Shown: piece after piece, positions 52,977 through 60,462 of the stretch
How positions within the stretch are numbered: position 1 is the stretch's first letter
Layout: every line of letters starts with the position of its first letter
DNA from: Pontibacillus chungwhensis
GTDB lineage: Bacteria; Bacillota; Bacilli; Bacillales; BH030062
Length of the DNA stretch: 64,000 bases
Assembly: GCF_030166655.1 (NCBI RefSeq)
Contig: NZ_CP126446.1
Span: 2,294,001 to 2,358,000 of the forward strand
Direction of reading: 5' to 3'
Program-made: the position numbers and the translations under genes
The notes under the pieces: generated by a model
The model's database searches: none
Seen by the model: only the letters and a program-made list of their open reading frames with translations
What the model was told of the DNA's origin: nothing

Positions 52977-53726
52977 ATGCTTTCATCAGAAGATCAACAT
53001 ACATTTCAGAAAAGATTGATGAAACAACGAGAAGAGTTAGAAACGCATTTAGAACACAATGATCATTACGATCTAGAATCAGAGTCGGATCATGAATCCG
53101 TCTCCGAACTCTCCAACTATGATAACCACCCTGGAGATACAGCTACGTTTCTTTATGAACGAGAGAAGGATATTGCTTTAAATGAGCATGCAGAACAAGA
53201 GCTTAAAGATATTGACCATGCTCTAGAGAGAATAGAGGAAGGGCGTTATGGGCAATGCGAGGCCTGTGGAAAGGATATACCACAAGCACGTTTGGATGCT
53301 TTACCTACCACAACATTTTGCATTGAACACAGCCCTAGTCAACAAGAACATGAAGAAAGACCCGTGGAAGAAGAAATTCTTCAACCTGGCTTTAGAAGGC
53401 ATTCTGATGAAGCTGCCGTGACTAACTTTTATGACTCTGAAGATTCATGGCAAGATGTGGCCCGTTATGGAACTTCAGATACCCCGTCCGATTTTTCCGG
53501 ACAGGACATTTCTGATTATGATGATACGTTCATTAATTCAGATGAACCTATCAGTTATGTAGAGGATTACGAAAACTTCACAGGAAATGATCTATATGGC
53601 AAAAATATCAAAGTCTATCCAAATGAAGCACATGAAGAGTATGAAGAAGACTTAGATGAAGACGGAATGATGTCCATTCTAGGGGACATTCCTTATCATG
53701 AAGGAGATACCTATACAGAGGAATAA
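52977..53726 (+). CDS. yteA: TraR/DksA-type zinc-finger protein (YteA-like)
   Basis: A 249-residue acidic protein. The N-terminal coiled coil (residues 7-110) leads to a DksA-like zinc finger YGQCEACGKDIPQARL...CIEH with three Cys and a His as the fourth ligand. The rest (about 120-249) is disordered and acidic (HEEYEEDLDEDG). YteA proteins are common in spore formers; role unknown. AGGAGGGATCGT precedes the ATG. Confidence 0.85.
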   Translation: MLSSEDQHTFQKRLMKQREELETHLEHNDHYDLESESDHESVSELSNYDNHPGDTATFLYEREKDIALNEHAEQELKDIDHALERIEEGRYGQCEACGKDIPQARLDALPTTTFCIEHSPSQQEHEERPVEEEILQPGFRRHSDEAAVTNFYDSEDSWQDVARYGTSDTPSDFSGQDISDYDDTFINSDEPISYVEDYENFTGNDLYGKNIKVYPNEAHEEYEEDLDEDGMMSILGDIPYHEGDTYTEE

Positions 53727-53755
53727 AAAAAGCCTTGCCATTGGGCGAGGCTTTT
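53725..53755. terminator. bidirectional terminator after yteA
   Basis: AAAAGCCTTGCC and GGGCGAGGCTTTT (one G-T pair) form a hairpin between convergent genes with A/T tails. Confidence 0.8.
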
Positions 53756-53978
53756 ACTCTTTATTCTTAACCTGATCTTCTGTATCGTGGTCTCTATCCT
53801 CTAGAGGATCAATATCAATGGCAGGTGTATTGTTGTTCATATAATATTGGGAAAGATTCTCCCCTTCCATCCCTCTATCTTCGTGATCTTCACCATTGAA
53901 TGCTTGACTTAACTTACTATTCGCTGTAAAAGCTTCTGACATTTGATGATCTTCACTATTTCGCTTTTTATCACTCAT
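53754..53978 (-). CDS. small acidic hydrophilic protein, unknown
   Basis: A 74-residue acidic protein with many Asp, Glu and Asn (MSEAFTANSKLSQAF; PAIDIDPLEDRDHD). It is similar in character to YozQ-type small spore or stress proteins, but identity is not clear. AGGAGGTTAGATCAT precedes the ATG. It is convergent with yteA. Confidence 0.6.
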   Translation of the reverse strand: MSDKKRNSEDHQMSEAFTANSKLSQAFNGEDHEDRGMEGENLSQYYMNNNTPAIDIDPLEDRDHDTEDQVKNKE

Positions 53979-54138
53979 ATGATCTAACCTCCTGTTGTAT
54001 AATGCTTCTATTAAACGTTTCCCTGATTAGGGAGATCTTAACCACAAATATTGTTCGGAACAAAATCTCCCCTATTCATTATATAAATTGAAATATTCAA
54101 TCGCCAACTCGCTTCTAATAGTAAAGGAGGGATTCTCT

Positions 54139-54366
54139 ATGGAATTCGAACTGCATACCTATGAAGGTGCTTTTCCCAACCAAGTTACAGTGGACCCAGA
54201 TAACGGAGTATATACGATAAGGACAGCAGACACTAGTGGGCAAGTATTTAATTCTCAGCAAGAGTTAGTGTCATGGGTGGAGCAAAATTGGAATAAAGAG
54301 GTTTTTGTCCATCCTGAACAATACGAACAAATGATGAAAAAGATTCGTTCTGAAATCAATGAATGA
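54139..54366 (+). CDS. small conserved protein, unknown
   Basis: A 75-residue protein with FELHTYEGAFPNQVTVDPDN and QQELVSWVEQNW. GTAAAGGAGGGATTCTCT precedes the ATG, making the longer upstream reading unlikely. No domain was recognised. A second small gene follows 49 nt downstream. Confidence 0.65.
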   Translation: MEFELHTYEGAFPNQVTVDPDNGVYTIRTADTSGQVFNSQQELVSWVEQNWNKEVFVHPEQYEQMMKKIRSEINE

Positions 54367-54415
54367 TCTATAAGGAAACGTAAAAACTATAAAGACAGGA
54401 AGGGAGGGTACACTG

Positions 54416-54583
54416 ATGACGAAACGAAAAGTAGCTAGAGATGCAGCTTTAAAAAACAATTCCACACCTACAGAAAGTATGACAAATGTGGAATTAACAG
54501 ATGAAACGAAGAGTCAGGAAGATATGCAACGAGGTGCAAATCGAAATTCAAAACACGGCTTACAAGGCGGACATAAAAAATAA
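54416..54583 (+). CDS. small basic protein (55 residues), unknown
   Basis: MTKRKVARDAALKNNS is the start of a short polar protein ending HGLQGGHKK. GGGAGGG lies 7 nt before the ATG, and a perfect terminator overlaps its stop. Lys/Asn-rich composition is seen in small spore proteins. No family was recognised. Confidence 0.6.
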   Translation: MTKRKVARDAALKNNSTPTESMTNVELTDETKSQEDMQRGANRNSKHGLQGGHKK

Positions 54584-54608
54584 GAGGAAGATCTTCCTCT
54601 TATTTTTT
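54576..54608. terminator. bidirectional terminator
   Basis: AAAAATAAGAGGAAGA and its complement form a perfect 32-bp palindrome between the 55-residue gene and the end of the Tad locus. Confidence 0.88.
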
Positions 54609-55898
54609 TCATGATTGAAGGTTTTCAATTTGTTGATTGATCCTTGAAAGTTGTTCCTCTTTCTCTTCTTCACTTAAACCTTCATCGGACTCTACCTGGT
54701 CCTTTTTAGCTTTTAAAACCCTAATAGCAAAGTCCGCTTCATTTACTTCTTTCGCTAATGATACAGCTTGATCATACTCATTCAATTGGAAATGGCTATT
54801 GGCAGCGAGCCAAGTTGAGCGCGTCCCATTAACTTTTTTATGAAGCTCTAACACCTTTTCATAATCGTCATTGATCCATGCCTTTTCCATCATAACTCTA
54901 GGGGATTTGGACTCTATTTGAAGAATAACCTGATTGGCCTCTTGTGTTTGAAGCGAAACTAAATTCTCTACGACAGCTTCTTTTAAAGAATCTTTTAATG
55001 TATTTGCTTCCCTCAATGACTTAATGGTTCCGTCTAGAAGAGCCTCTGTTTCCCCGTTCACATTCTGCAAGCCTTCTAATAATCGGATAGCCTTTTCATG
55101 GTCATTCTGCAAGGAAGCTTGATAAGCAGCGGCACGTGCTTGTTGTGAAGCAAGCTGTCCCTTCAGCTCTTCCACCTCTTCTCTATATTCTAGTGATTTG
55201 CTATCGTCTTGATCTGCAGAAGTGCCTCCGCTGAATCCGATCCCTAATCCTAGCACAAGCATAGAGCCAGCAAGAATAAACGGATTTATCTTTGAAGATC
55301 GTTTAGGATCATCTTTAGAGTTAGGTGGTGGGCTAATAAGCTCTTCTAATTCATCGAGGCGTTTTGCTTGAGCCATTCTTTGGGCGAGTCTAGATTCATC
55401 CCAAGTAAGATGTGAGCTCCCTTTTCTTAAAATATGATGAAACGAATAAGAGGAAAACATGGATAAAAGGCAGGCTTGAAAAGCTTTAAATAGCTCTCCT
55501 TCCTCGTCGTTTGAAGGGGGAAGAACTTCTCTTAATCCTCTGTGACCAATCTTTAGACCATGTTCAGGATGGACAAAAAGATTATCTGGGTCCATGTAAG
55601 GGATGTAAGGCGATCCCTCTAACCTTCGTAATTGAAAAAGGTGGGCTAATGATGCCTTTTTCTCTTCTGTTGATGACGAGTGCTTAGAGCTCAGTGGGAC
55701 AAAAGCTGGATCGGTCTCATACGCTATCTTTAGCCTGTCCTCTTCCATATAGATCTCACCCACTCGCAGAAATAGTGGAAGGCCTCGTTTAAGTTCTTCT
55801 AACTGTTCTGTTTCTACAATATGTGTATCTTCTTTCAACACGATTGCGGTTAAGAATCGATTCTTTTCGTCTTGTTGAAGCTGAATAGGCTCTTCCAC
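54609..55898 (-). CDS. EssB/YukC-family pseudokinase membrane protein
   Basis: A 429-residue protein that follows the EssB plan: N-terminal pseudokinase domain (residues 1-190, with YIPYMDPDNLFVHPEHGLKI and GLREVLPP), one membrane helix (205-224) and a helical C-terminal domain. The C terminus LAKEVNEADFAIRVLKAKKD then EEEKEEQLSRINQQIENL aligns with B. subtilis YukC. EssB is a core part of type VIIb secretion, yet here it ends a Tad pilus cluster. It starts at GTG 55898 and overlaps the kinase gene by 49 nt. Confidence 0.85.
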   Translation of the reverse strand: MEEPIQLQQDEKNRFLTAIVLKEDTHIVETEQLEELKRGLPLFLRVGEIYMEEDRLKIAYETDPAFVPLSSKHSSSTEEKKASLAHLFQLRRLEGSPYIPYMDPDNLFVHPEHGLKIGHRGLREVLPPSNDEEGELFKAFQACLLSMFSSYSFHHILRKGSSHLTWDESRLAQRMAQAKRLDELEELISPPPNSKDDPKRSSKINPFILAGSMLVLGLGIGFSGGTSADQDDSKSLEYREEVEELKGQLASQQARAAAYQASLQNDHEKAIRLLEGLQNVNGETEALLDGTIKSLREANTLKDSLKEAVVENLVSLQTQEANQVILQIESKSPRVMMEKAWINDDYEKVLELHKKVNGTRSTWLAANSHFQLNEYDQAVSLAKEVNEADFAIRVLKAKKDQVESDEGLSEEEKEEQLSRINQQIENLQS

Positions 55899-56614
55899 AG
55901 GCCCTCCCCTCCTTTCTTTTGAATACGGTGAAGGTCAGCCTCAATCTCACATAGAGAAACCGACCGTGCTTCTATTGGACTTGTTAATCTCTTGCTCCAT
56001 GCATGAATTTCTGGATTCTTTAGCCTTTTGTCATTCAAATAACAAAGAAGCGCACCAAATCCATATAAGTCGGTTCTAACGTCTCCTTGAGATCTTACAT
56101 ATTGCTCCGGGGCCGCGAAACCTTCCGTCCCAATAGGGAAAGCGTCCTCTTCCTCAAATACACTAATCCCAAAATCAATAAGCGATACCTCTTTTGGTGA
56201 GTAAACAATAATATTTGAAGGAGAAAGATCTCTATGCACAATAGGGCGATCGCGACAATGGAGATCATGAAGAATCTTACATAAAGTCCTGCAAATCTGA
56301 AGTAGTTCATCACTGGAAGCATCTTTCATAAATGATGAAAGGGTGCTTCCCTCTTTGTATTCCTGAAGGGTTTCAACCCACCCTGTACTCTTATCAATAT
56401 CAATATGGTAAAAAGAAGGAATAGCTGGAGTATCCATGGTGATAAGTTTCTCAGCTTCGTTTATAAGCTGCTTAGAGAGAGGGTGATTTTTTTTCATTAT
56501 TTTCAGGATGAAGCGCCCTGGCCGATTAGGGGTGTGGACTAATGAGACAGAGGCTGAGCTTTCATTCTTAAATTCCTTGATTCGTTTATAAGAACCCACT
56601 TGATTGTCATACAT
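55850..56614 (-). CDS. soluble Ser/Thr protein kinase
   Basis: A 254-residue Hanks-type kinase with all core motifs: K38 (RFILKIM), E53 or E55 of helix C, H127-R128-D129 and N134 (HRDLSPSN), D147-F148-G149 and A168-P169-E170. The Gly-rich loop is poor, and no transmembrane or PASTA region is present. It overlaps the FHA gene by 8 nt and the EssB gene by 49 nt, so all three are translated together. Its likely product is a phosphothreonine mark read by the adjacent FHA domain (inference). Confidence 0.88.
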   Translation of the reverse strand: MYDNQVGSYKRIKEFKNESSASVSLVHTPNRPGRFILKIMKKNHPLSKQLINEAEKLITMDTPAIPSFYHIDIDKSTGWVETLQEYKEGSTLSSFMKDASSDELLQICRTLCKILHDLHCRDRPIVHRDLSPSNIIVYSPKEVSLIDFGISVFEEEDAFPIGTEGFAAPEQYVRSQGDVRTDLYGFGALLCYLNDKRLKNPEIHAWSKRLTSPIEARSVSLCEIEADLHRIQKKGGEGLWKSLFSFNKTKRIDS

Positions 56615-58016
56615 GCGCAGGTTCCGGATGATGGAAGGTCAACGTGCTATTTCCAATGATCACTTTGTCGTTATCTTTTAATTCATATACCTTATAAGGA
56701 ATTAATGGATTCTCATTCACATAGGTTCCATTCTTAGATCCTAAGTCTTTCACCCCGTAGTGATCTCCTACCTTTGTAAATTCAGCGTGGACACGCGAAA
56801 CACCCTCAACATCTTCTACGTGATGAACCATTTCATGATGTCTCCCGATCACGAAATGATCACGATTGATATTGACTGATTCTGTTTCATTGTTACGACG
56901 GACGGTTAAGAATGGAACGATGTCGCCTTTAATAGATTGGTAAGCGTATGATCCCCCATTCTCTTCTCCTAATGGATTTGTCTGAAATTCTTCTTCCACT
57001 CTTTCATCCGAAACAGACTTTGTTTCTCTGATAGAAGGAACCGAGAGCTCCTCTTCATTCTGAAGTTCTGAAGGCTTCTTAGGATTCTTTGTTTTTTTAG
57101 ATCTTTGAAAAATTCCTTTTCGCCATGCGAGATAACTACCATCAAGTATTGGAATGAGAATCGTAGAAATTGTGCTTATATAAAACCAAAGGGAAGTACC
57201 AGTAGATTGATAAACCTTCCAAAATAACGCAATAGCTAAAGCAGAACCAGCAAACAAGTACACCTTCTCACGGTCAGAAACGTTGGATGCTTCTTTCTTC
57301 CCCTTCTCCTTTTTATCTCGATCGGTATGAACCTCATTCATATCTTCAGGTTTCATTGGTTCTCCATCTTTCATGGAAGCATCTTGTAATGGATGATTAG
57401 ATTCTTGAGCTCTCGCTTCATCAAATGCATGATAGACAGACATAGACATCAGGAGTTCTTTTAAACCCTGTAAGTTATAGGAGGGACTTGCCACATACTG
57501 GCTTACTTCTTCTTGTTTTTCACCCTGAAGATGCTCATATTCTTCAAGCAGTTCATTTAATAAGGAACGAAGATCATCCGAAATATCTCCTTCCCTATCT
57601 AACTCTTTCATAGGAAGATAAGTCAGATAAACGTCTCCTACATCCCTTCCGATAAAGATGAAGTCTCGTTCAAGAACAAACTGGTTGTGATTAAGCATAT
57701 ATAAAGAACTCGCTTCGATCGCTTCAATAATATGAATAAAAAGATGGGCGAAATCATTCCATGATAACCGTTTCTCACGTAGATAGGGGGTGAGCATCCG
57801 TTTTGAGGAAAGGTCATAGTGAAGACGTAACTGCAGATCCATTTCATCTACCTTGACCGGCAATAAACGAGGGACAGTGTTGGACTGCATCATTTTCATC
57901 TGCAGGGCATTCAGGTCCTCCTCCTTCAAATGACGACCCTCTTTCCCCAAGCACACTAACTGGAGACCATTTTGTTGTCTAAAATCAAACGAGTATCCAA
58001 AAATCGTAGAATTCAA
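56607..58016 (-). CDS. FHA-domain membrane protein (DUF6382-FHA)
   Basis: A 469-residue protein: N-terminal DUF6382-like domain (residues 1-200), charged linker, two membrane helices at about 250-300, and a C-terminal FHA domain (about 385-460) with VIGRHHEMVHHV, GVSRVHAEF and DLGSKNGTYVN. FHA binds phosphothreonine. It begins at TTG after GGAGGGAA and precedes the kinase with overlap. The N-terminal part itself resembles the EssB pseudokinase region. Confidence 0.88.
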   Translation of the reverse strand: MNSTIFGYSFDFRQQNGLQLVCLGKEGRHLKEEDLNALQMKMMQSNTVPRLLPVKVDEMDLQLRLHYDLSSKRMLTPYLREKRLSWNDFAHLFIHIIEAIEASSLYMLNHNQFVLERDFIFIGRDVGDVYLTYLPMKELDREGDISDDLRSLLNELLEEYEHLQGEKQEEVSQYVASPSYNLQGLKELLMSMSVYHAFDEARAQESNHPLQDASMKDGEPMKPEDMNEVHTDRDKKEKGKKEASNVSDREKVYLFAGSALAIALFWKVYQSTGTSLWFYISTISTILIPILDGSYLAWRKGIFQRSKKTKNPKKPSELQNEEELSVPSIRETKSVSDERVEEEFQTNPLGEENGGSYAYQSIKGDIVPFLTVRRNNETESVNINRDHFVIGRHHEMVHHVEDVEGVSRVHAEFTKVGDHYGVKDLGSKNGTYVNENPLIPYKVYELKDNDKVIIGNSTLTFHHPEPAHV

Positions 58017-58048
58017 CCTATTCCCTCCGTTCTCTCTTTTAATTAGCT

Positions 58049-58561
58049 TTATAAAAAATAATAATAGGTAGTTAAAACAGCTGGTAATACTGCATACATA
58101 AAGGGAAACCTTGTTCTTTTGTTTTGCTTAAAGGCATCTAACTGAGAAGGATTTCTTTGTAGTACTCGCATCGTTCTTTCATATAAACGTATAAAAACCC
58201 TTTGCATTGGGGTCCTGACCACGAGCAAGATCACAATTCCAATGACACCTGCGTAAACGACAGAATACATCATCAAATAAAGCGTAAATTCAATTCCCAT
58301 AATCGCCCCAATCGCAGCAAATAGCTTTACATCACCTGCCCCGATCGCTTTAAACATATAAAGTAGCAAAAAGATGCCCCCAGATACCAACAGCCCAAGA
58401 CCTGAGAAAAGAAATCCGTTAATCCCTCCTGTCAGAAGGTGATACATTAAACCAGTCACCATTCCTATAGCCGTTAGCCAGTTGGGTAGTTTGTGATAGT
58501 TCACATCCCATATAAACGCTACAATAATAAATGCTATAAACAGTGCATCATACATCCCCAC
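58049..58561 (-). CDS. A24 prepilin peptidase (TadV/CpaA-like)
   Basis: A 170-residue membrane protease with aspartate D19 (FIWDVNYHKLPN) and the GAGDVK motif with D77, the two catalytic residues of the family. Four or five membrane helices follow. It cleaves the Flp prepilin and TadE-type leaders at the inner face of the membrane. A GTG start at 58561 has GGGGTGAG 7 nt upstream. Confidence 0.85.
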   Translation of the reverse strand: MGMYDALFIAFIIVAFIWDVNYHKLPNWLTAIGMVTGLMYHLLTGGINGFLFSGLGLLVSGGIFLLLYMFKAIGAGDVKLFAAIGAIMGIEFTLYLMMYSVVYAGVIGIVILLVVRTPMQRVFIRLYERTMRVLQRNPSQLDAFKQNKRTRFPFMYAVLPAVLTTYYYFL

Positions 58562-58633
58562 TAATCATCTCACCCCAGCTTGTATGCTCTTTCCTTATTT
58601 GAATAGATGGGTAGGAAACGAGTTCACCTACAA

Positions 58634-59194
58634 TTACTTTTCTTTTTCAACGTTTGTAAATTCCCATCCTACTCTTCTATTCTTCATATCTGATGTAATG
58701 TAATCCGATTGTAAGGTATAGGAATCACCTTTAATAACATAATAAATTCTGCCAGTTTCTGTCTCACCAGACTCGATGTTACCGGCCAATAATTGCTCAT
58801 TTCCAACCTGAATAGTTGAGCTTTTCTTACTAACTTTCGTTAACAGATCAAATGTTGAAAATGCATCTTCTACAGTAATAGTTGAATCTCCAGTATTTTC
58901 AATCGTAAAAGTAGGAATAACAAAGCGACCCGTTTCAGCTTTTTCACCATTTACTTGATCGGTGATCTCTACCTCATCTAGGGTCATTTTATAATTTCCA
59001 ATCGGCGTCTTAAAATGATGGGTTTCCCCCACCGAATAGTAAACGTCTTCACTTGAGGAGACTTTTTCTGAGTTATCTTGTTGTTGGTTCGCTTGACTGC
59101 TATTGTCGTTCTCTTTTTTTGACGTATCACTACAACCAGAAGCTAGAATAGCTAGAACCATACTAAAAATTAAGGTTTTGACAACGGTTCGCAT
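58634..59194 (-). CDS. Tad-locus lipoprotein A (DUF4352-like)
   Basis: A 186-residue lipoprotein: signal peptide with lipobox LASGC (Cys about residue 21), Ser/Asn/Gln-rich linker and a beta-sandwich region (VGETHHFKTPIGNYKMTL, FTIENTGDSTITVED, SGETETGRIYYVIK). This is the DUF4352/immunoglobulin-like pattern. It is paralogous to the lipoprotein at 59865 and lies among pilus genes. It may stabilise the pilus base outside the membrane (inference). Confidence 0.75.
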   Translation of the reverse strand: MRTVVKTLIFSMVLAILASGCSDTSKKENDNSSQANQQQDNSEKVSSSEDVYYSVGETHHFKTPIGNYKMTLDEVEITDQVNGEKAETGRFVIPTFTIENTGDSTITVEDAFSTFDLLTKVSKKSSTIQVGNEQLLAGNIESGETETGRIYYVIKGDSYTLQSDYITSDMKNRRVGWEFTNVEKEK

Positions 59195-59265
59195 GAACTC
59201 CCACCTTTCTTTATTTTCCTTCTTTATTCGAAAACTTCCAATCTATGTATTAGTTCCTTAAGGTA

Positions 59266-59820
59266 TTAGCCTCCAGTCCAGAGCCTTTCTGTTGCTCTCT
59301 TCTTTAGAATAATCGTCCGATCGACAAATGGCAGAACAATATCCAACTTGTATTCTGCTGTAATACTTACCATACCTTTTATATCAGCAGGAAGTTCTAC
59401 AGTAGCTTTTATATCATCTGGATTAAAAAATGAACCTGGCACATTCTCTCTAAAACTCTCTTGAACCGAAGATTCAATAGCTCCTTGTGAAAGCTGTTCA
59501 ATAACATTCAAGCCCGTTTCCCCAACACCAAAATCACTTAAAGACTTTCCTGACCATTTTTCAACATTCTCAAGAGAAATTAAGTCCATAGTAGCTCCTT
59601 TAATACGGTCATCTATGATAGAAGCTGGTGTTTCAGTAACATACGTCGCCGGGTAAGCATGAGTTGCTATCGTTTGGGTAGTGGAGGATACTGATTCTTC
59701 GAGTCCAATTTCTGCAATAGAAATACGTATAAGGGTGGCTAAAAAAACGACAAACAAGAGAAAAAAGGGTAAGATCATTGCAGCTTCTAACGTAATACTT
59801 CCTTTCACATTTCGAAACAT
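59266..59820 (-). CDS. TadE-like minor pseudopilin (second copy)
   Basis: A 184-residue protein with the class III-type leader VKGSITLEAAMILPFF (processing after Gly7, Glu at +5 or so) and one hydrophobic helix; the rest is periplasmic-side soluble domain. TadE/TadF proteins are minor pilins of Tad systems. AGGGGGGAGGTC precedes the ATG. Confidence 0.8.
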   Translation of the reverse strand: MFRNVKGSITLEAAMILPFFLLFVVFLATLIRISIAEIGLEESVSSTTQTIATHAYPATYVTETPASIIDDRIKGATMDLISLENVEKWSGKSLSDFGVGETGLNVIEQLSQGAIESSVQESFRENVPGSFFNPDDIKATVELPADIKGMVSITAEYKLDIVLPFVDRTIILKKRATERLWTGG

Positions 59821-59864
59821 TAGACCTCCCCCCTCCTTTGCTTAGATAAGTACATTAATAAGAA

Positions 59865-60443
59865 CTATTCCGCATCCTTTTCTACTTCCTCATTGGAAAA
59901 TTTCCAACCTAGCGTTTTAGTACCTTCCATATCCGCTGTCACATATCTGGATTTTATTTCATAGGTTTTTCCAGCTTTCATATCATAATAAACTTTCCCG
60001 TTCAAAGTTTCGCCAGGTTGAATTTCCTTAGTCCACCAATCCTTTTGATCTCCAATAACTCTTGTCTGGCTGATCATTATTAAAGGTGTTTTTATATCAA
60101 AAGTAGAGAATATAGATTCTACTTTTACTGCCTTATCCCCGGTGTTCTCAATACTAAATTCAGGAATAATAAACTCACCATTCATAGATTCTTCACTATC
60201 CACTACTTTTTTTTCGACGACATTTTTAAGATTCATTTTGTAGCTACCAAGTGTGGTTTCAAAATTATGGGTTTCTCCAATCTCGATTAATTGATTGCTT
60301 TCTTCATTATCAGGTTGTGTGGTTGTTTGATCAGAAGAATCTTTTGCGTCACTTGTAGTTTCATTTTCAGATTGATTATTACATGCAGAAAGAACTGCTA
60401 TTAATACCAGTAGTACGATTATTTTTATAGTCTTTTTCATCAT
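59865..60443 (-). CDS. Tad-locus lipoprotein B (paralogue of A)
   Basis: A 192-residue lipoprotein with lipobox LSAC (near residue 21), acidic Ser/Thr-rich linker and the same domain as lipoprotein A: IGETHNFETTLGSYKMNL, FSIENTGDKAVKVES, PGETLNGKVYYDMK. The pair points to a local gene duplication. The first or second ATG (60443 or 60440) may be used; GGAGGG lies 4 or 7 nt before them. Confidence 0.75.
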   Translation of the reverse strand: MMKKTIKIIVLLVLIAVLSACNNQSENETTSDAKDSSDQTTTQPDNEESNQLIEIGETHNFETTLGSYKMNLKNVVEKKVVDSEESMNGEFIIPEFSIENTGDKAVKVESIFSTFDIKTPLIMISQTRVIGDQKDWWTKEIQPGETLNGKVYYDMKAGKTYEIKSRYVTADMEGTKTLGWKFSNEEVEKDAE

Positions 60444-60462
60444 TTAACCCTCCATTAGTCAT

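Noticed and set aside
54609-58016. Possible type VII secretion locus because of EssB
   Set aside because: No EsxA/WXG100, EssC-type ATPase, EsaA or YukD gene is present and the other neighbours are Tad genes.
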